NCBI RefSeq assembly: GCF_014873145.1
Contig: NZ_JADBEK010000001.1
Location: 7,688,001 to 7,752,000 of the forward strand
Source of the DNA: Nonomuraea angiospora
GTDB taxonomy: Bacteria > Actinomycetota > Actinomycetes > Streptosporangiales > Streptosporangiaceae
Direction of reading: 5' to 3'
Length of the DNA stretch: 64,000 nucleotides
Below, piece after piece: positions 61,151 through 64,000 of this stretch. Under the pieces are notes generated by a model. That model did no database searches. It saw nothing but the letters and a program-made list of their open reading frames with translations, and was not told where the DNA came from. Both the position numbers and the translations under genes were made by a program. How positions within the stretch are numbered: the first letter of the stretch is position 1; every line of letters starts with the position of its first letter.

Positions 61151-62113
61151 TCAGTCCTCGGACTCTCGCATCGCGCGGACAGCTTCCGGTGCCATGGTGC
61201 CGATGATTCGCTCAAGGTCGTCAATCGTGGCGAACTCAACGACAATGCGTCCCTTGCGACGCCCCAGATCCACCTTCACCTTGGTCTCGAAGTGGTCCGA
61301 GAGGCGGTCGGCGAGGTGAGTCAGACCCGGAGCGGTGGGCTTGGGCGCCTGGCGCTCGCGAGCCGGCTTCTTGGCGGCCTTGGCGCTGCCCATCGCGACG
61401 ATCTCCTCAACCGCCCTGACCGAGAGGAGCTCCGCCACGATTCGCTTGGTCAGTTCAATCTGCTCCTCAGCACTGCCGAGGCCGAGGAGGGCTCGAGCGT
61501 GGCCGGCGCTGATGGTCTGAGCGGCCACCTTCTGCTGAACCTCGGGCGGGAGGTTCAGGAGGCGAAGGGTGTTGGTGATGTGGGAGCGGGAGCGGCCGAC
61601 CTTCTGCGCCAACTGATCGTGCGTCGCCCGGAAGTCGTCGAGGAGTTGCTGATAGGCGGCGGCCTCTTCAAGAGCGTTCAGTTGCTCGCGCTGAAGGTTC
61701 TCGATGAGGGCGTCGCGGAGGAGGTCATCGTCCTGGGTGTTGCGCACGATCGCCGGGACCGGATCCAAGCCGACCTGCTGGCACGCCCGCCAGCGCCGCT
61801 CCCCCATGATCAGTTCGTACTGACCACCACCGACCGATCGGACCACGATCGGCTGCAGGAGACCGACCTCCCGGATGGAATCTGCCAACTCCTCGAGACG
61901 TTCTCCGTCGAAGATCTCACGCGGCTGGCGCGGGTTGGGGACGATCGCCTCCAGCGCGACCTCCTTGAAGTACGCGCCAGCGATCGGCCTCGGGCCGGTC
62001 TCCCCCGTTGAACCGTTCGACGGGGCCGGCGCCGTTCCCGTTCCGTCACCGATGGGACCGGTCGGGATGAGCGCCCCGAGCCCCTTGCCCAATCCCCGCC
62101 GCTGCTGACTCAC
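61151..62113 (-). CDS. parB: chromosome-partitioning protein ParB
   Basis: 320 residues; CTP-dependent clamp that loads at parS and spreads. N-terminal RRGLGKGLGALIP (ParA-stimulating peptide), CTP-binding boxes GERRWRA (104-110) and ENLQREQLNALEEA (from 138), helix-turn-helix LAQKVGRSRSHITNTLRLLNLP (about 168-189), and a C-terminal dimerisation domain. Six perfect parS sites lie just past its 3' end. Unusually, parA is 1.2 kb upstream rather than adjacent. Confidence 0.97.
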   Translation of the reverse strand: MSQQRRGLGKGLGALIPTGPIGDGTGTAPAPSNGSTGETGPRPIAGAYFKEVALEAIVPNPRQPREIFDGERLEELADSIREVGLLQPIVVRSVGGGQYELIMGERRWRACQQVGLDPVPAIVRNTQDDDLLRDALIENLQREQLNALEEAAAYQQLLDDFRATHDQLAQKVGRSRSHITNTLRLLNLPPEVQQKVAAQTISAGHARALLGLGSAEEQIELTKRIVAELLSVRAVEEIVAMGSAKAAKKPARERQAPKPTAPGLTHLADRLSDHFETKVKVDLGRRKGRIVVEFATIDDLERIIGTMAPEAVRAMRESED

Positions 62114-62467
62114 TGCGTCTCCTCATCCACCCGGCCGATTCCGGTCACTCCAGGAGAGGTTACCGTCGTGCGCGCGACGGGGTGCCCCCTCGCCACACAC
62201 CACCCGGTTCTATTTACACCGACACGATCACAAACCAACCCAACGACGAACTTGAGCCCATCTCGCGCTCGAGATGATCGTCGCCACCACACGATCCGAC
62301 ACCACGACCAAGGGCCAGATGCCACGACCAAGGGCCGGACGCCACGTCTGAACACCGCTCCCCCGCAGTGCCCACCCGCCGTCCTCCCTGCCACCCGCCT
62401 ACCTTCTCACTGCCTCTCTCGCTGCCTCACGCTGCCTCACGCCTCTGCGACTGCACCATCTCGCCGC

Positions 62468-62735
62468 CTCCACTGCTCCCCCGCCTCGCCGCCTCGCTGC
62501 GCCTTTGCGTCGCCGATCCGCCGCTTTGCCTTCCCACCGCCGCGCCGCCTCACCGTCCCGCCGCCTCCACTGCTCCCCCGCCTCGCCGCCTCGCTGCGCC
62601 TTTGCGTCGCCGATCCGCCGCTTTGCCTTCCCACCGCCGCGCCGCCTCACCGTCCCGCCGCCTCCACTGCTCCCCCGCCTCGCCGCCTCGCTGCACCTTT
62701 GCGTCGCCGATCCGCCGCTTTGCCTTCCCACCGCC
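62468..62735. repeat. 97-bp tandem repeat, 2.8 copies
   Basis: Copies start at 62468, 62565 and 62662 with CTCCACTGCTCCCCCGCC. The first two appear identical over all 97 bp; the third has one change (CTGCACC for CTGCGCC) and decays after about 62731. The period is not a multiple of 3. Very recent duplication in non-coding DNA. Confidence 0.92.
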
Positions 62736-63315
62736 TCACCGCTTCGCCATCCCACCGCCGCGCCGCCTTCACCGCCGCGCCGCCTCACCGTCCCACCGCC
62801 TCACCGTCCCGCCGTCCCATCTCCCTCGCCGCCTCGGCCAGGGCAGCATTGGCCCTGGGCAGATCAGCCAGCGTGCCAGTCTCCACAGCTTCGCCGCATC
62901 GCCATAGTCCGGGACGCCGAGGTGGCCGGGAACGGCGGATCATGGGTGCCTTCGCGCACCAGGCGATGCGCTCAGACGCCACGTTTGACGACAGCCGTGC
63001 TGGCGGCGCCTTCGTCCACCGCACGCTGCCCTTGGACACCACGCTTGGGTTGAGTTGCGGGCAGGTGGGTGGATGTGAGGGATGCGTGCGGATGGCGGCG
63101 TCTTGGGCGCTGTGGCGGGACGGTGGGCGCTGCGGCGCAAAGGATGGCTGCACGACGGGGACGTGGGCGCTGCGGCGAAAGGTGGGCGCCGCAGTGGGAG
63201 CGTTGGCTGGACGGCGGAGGCGTGGGGCGCTGTGGTGTGGAGGTGGGCGTCGAGAGAGCTGTGTGGGCGGCCGGTGGATGAAGGTTTGGCGGGCGGGGGG
63301 TGGGTTTGTGGTTTT

Positions 63316-63332
63316 GGGGTGGGAGGGGTGGG
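63316..63332 (+). other. G-quadruplex motif at the parA 3' end
   Basis: GGGGTGGGAGGGGTGGG: four G-runs of 3-4 separated by single bases, abutting the parA stop codon (63333-63335). On the parA template strand this could fold into a parallel quadruplex and slow transcription. Confidence 0.6.
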
Positions 63333-64000
63333 TTAGGCGACGGGGGCGCGGTGGGCGATCTCGCGGGCCGCGTCCATGTAGGCCATCGCTCCGCTGGAGC
63401 CCGGGTCGTACGTCATCACCGACTGCCCGTAGCTGGGCGCCTCCGACAGGCGGACGCTGCGCGGGATGACCGTGTTGAGCACCGTGTCGCCGAAGTGCGA
63501 CCGGACCTCGTCCGCCACCTGGGAGGCCAGTCGGGTCCGCCCGTCGTACATCGTCAGGACGATGGTCGAGAGCTTCAGCGTCGGGTTGAGGTGTGCGCGG
63601 ATCAGGTCGACGTTCCTGAGGAGCTGTCCGAGGCCCTCCAGGGCGTAGTACTCGCACTGGATCGGGATCATGACCTCGTCGGCCGCCACCAACGCGTTCA
63701 CCGTCAGCAGGCCCAGCGACGGCGGGCAGTCGATCACGATGTAGTCCAGGTCGATCGCGTCGTACGCCGCCAGTGCGCGCCGGAGGCGGGCCTCCCGGGC
63801 CACCAGCGAGACCAGCTCGATCTCCGCGCCGGCCAGGTCGATGGTGGCGGGGGCGCAGTAGAGGTTCGGCATGTCGGGGACCTGCTTGACGATGTCCGCC
63901 ATCGGGAGGTCGTCGACGAGGACCTGGTAGACGTCAGGCACGTCGCCGCGGTGCTCGGTGGCCAAGGCGGTGGAGGCGTTGCCCTGAGGGTCGAGGTCCA
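63333..64000 (-). CDS. parA: chromosome-partitioning ATPase ParA (5' truncated by window edge)
   Basis: At least 222 residues of the Walker-type ParA ATPase that moves ParB-parS complexes. The frame is open to the window edge with DLDPQGNASTALA (switch region after the P-loop, which lies outside). Further motifs: DYIVIDCPPSLGLLTVNAL (Walker B), QCEYYALEGLGQL and NTVIPRSVRLSEAPSYGQSV. Internal ATG at 63965 is not the start. Confidence 0.96.
   Translation of the reverse strand, partial: DLDPQGNASTALATEHRGDVPDVYQVLVDDLPMADIVKQVPDMPNLYCAPATIDLAGAEIELVSLVAREARLRRALAAYDAIDLDYIVIDCPPSLGLLTVNALVAADEVMIPIQCEYYALEGLGQLLRNVDLIRAHLNPTLKLSTIVLTMYDGRTRLASQVADEVRSHFGDTVLNTVIPRSVRLSEAPSYGQSVMTYDPGSSGAMAYMDAAREIAHRAPVA

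Larger units (their letters stand above)
62114..63332. other. 1.2-kb non-coding spacer between parA and parB
   Basis: No gene is supported. From 62340 to 62900 the plus strand is C/T-rich and A-poor, holding the 97-bp array; from about 63060 it becomes G-rich, with GTGGGCGCTGCGGCG-like repeats, ending in a G-quadruplex motif at the parA stop. A separate parB promoter would have to lie near 62114-62300. Confidence 0.7.

Noticed and set aside
62168..63469. 433-codon plus-strand open frame between parB and parA
   Set aside because: It lies in A-poor repeat DNA, overlaps parA antisense, and the 97-bp repeat shifts frame between copies.

Overview
The window is high-GC chromosomal DNA from an actinomycete. 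Three things support this: GC-rich third codon positions, frequent GTG and TTG starts, and gene order. The order dnaB-rplI-rpsR-ssb-rpsF ... ponA-type PBP, DUF5318, PadR, ino1 ... CCA-adding enzyme, DUF6049, murJ, sigM, anti-sigma, trxB, trxA ... parB, parA matches the oriC-proximal blocks of Streptomyces and Mycobacterium. I infer a Streptosporangiales-type organism (Nonomuraea or a relative is a guess). parA runs off the right edge, so dnaA/oriC should lie just beyond position 64000.

Layout. 1-2.1 kb: sugar ABC importer (partial ATPase, lipoprotein). 2.5-4.2 kb: tRNA-Ser(CGA), tadA and two tandem TadA-associated paralogues. 4.3-8.9 kb: upp, three small or membrane genes, an XRE-TPR regulator, a GntR regulator and a universal stress protein. 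8.9-19.5 kb: a 35-bp minisatellite, SoxR, an Lrp/AsnC regulator, an SMP-30 protein, a drug-type ABC exporter with its two-component system, a second DNA sliding clamp (dnaN paralogue), MarR plus NmrA-like reductase, DHFR-like, AraC and GtrA genes. 19.9-26.5 kb: VOC protein, dnaB interrupted by an intein, a DnaA-box cluster, MATE exporter and APC permease. 26.5-28.0 kb: an IS5-type element with CTAG target duplications. 28.1-30.6 kb: polar amino-acid ABC importer. 30.9-32.6 kb: rpsF-ssb-rpsR-rplI. 32.8-42.3 kb: AP endonuclease, the DUF5318-PBP-GT87-mannosyltransferase operon, padR-ino1 and idi. 42.4-54.2 kb: MFS transporter, CCA-adding enzyme, YbaK-like protein, DUF6049-murJ-pseudokinase-sigM-anti-sigma run, trxB-trxA. 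54.3-64 kb: GNAT, aminotransferase, Ddl-type ligase, threonine aldolase, six perfect parS sites, parB and parA, with long non-coding minisatellite spacers between them.

Functional themes are chromosome replication and segregation (dnaB, ssb, clamp paralogue, DnaA boxes, parABS), cell-wall assembly (class A PBP, MurJ with its pseudokinase, Ddl, GT-C enzymes), translation fidelity (TadA, CCA-adding enzyme, YbaK-like, ribosomal proteins) and redox control (SigM, thioredoxin system, SoxR).

Most striking observations: the dnaB P-loop is split by an intein that begins with Ala and carries the Trp/Cys/Thr signature of class 3 inteins plus a zinc-ribbon-like insert; parA and parB are separated by 1.2 kb of minisatellite DNA; four unrelated tandem arrays and a G-quadruplex motif surround a six-site parS cluster; two perfect and three near-perfect DnaA boxes lie upstream of dnaB; and the transposase ribosome-binding site sits inside a perfect hairpin.
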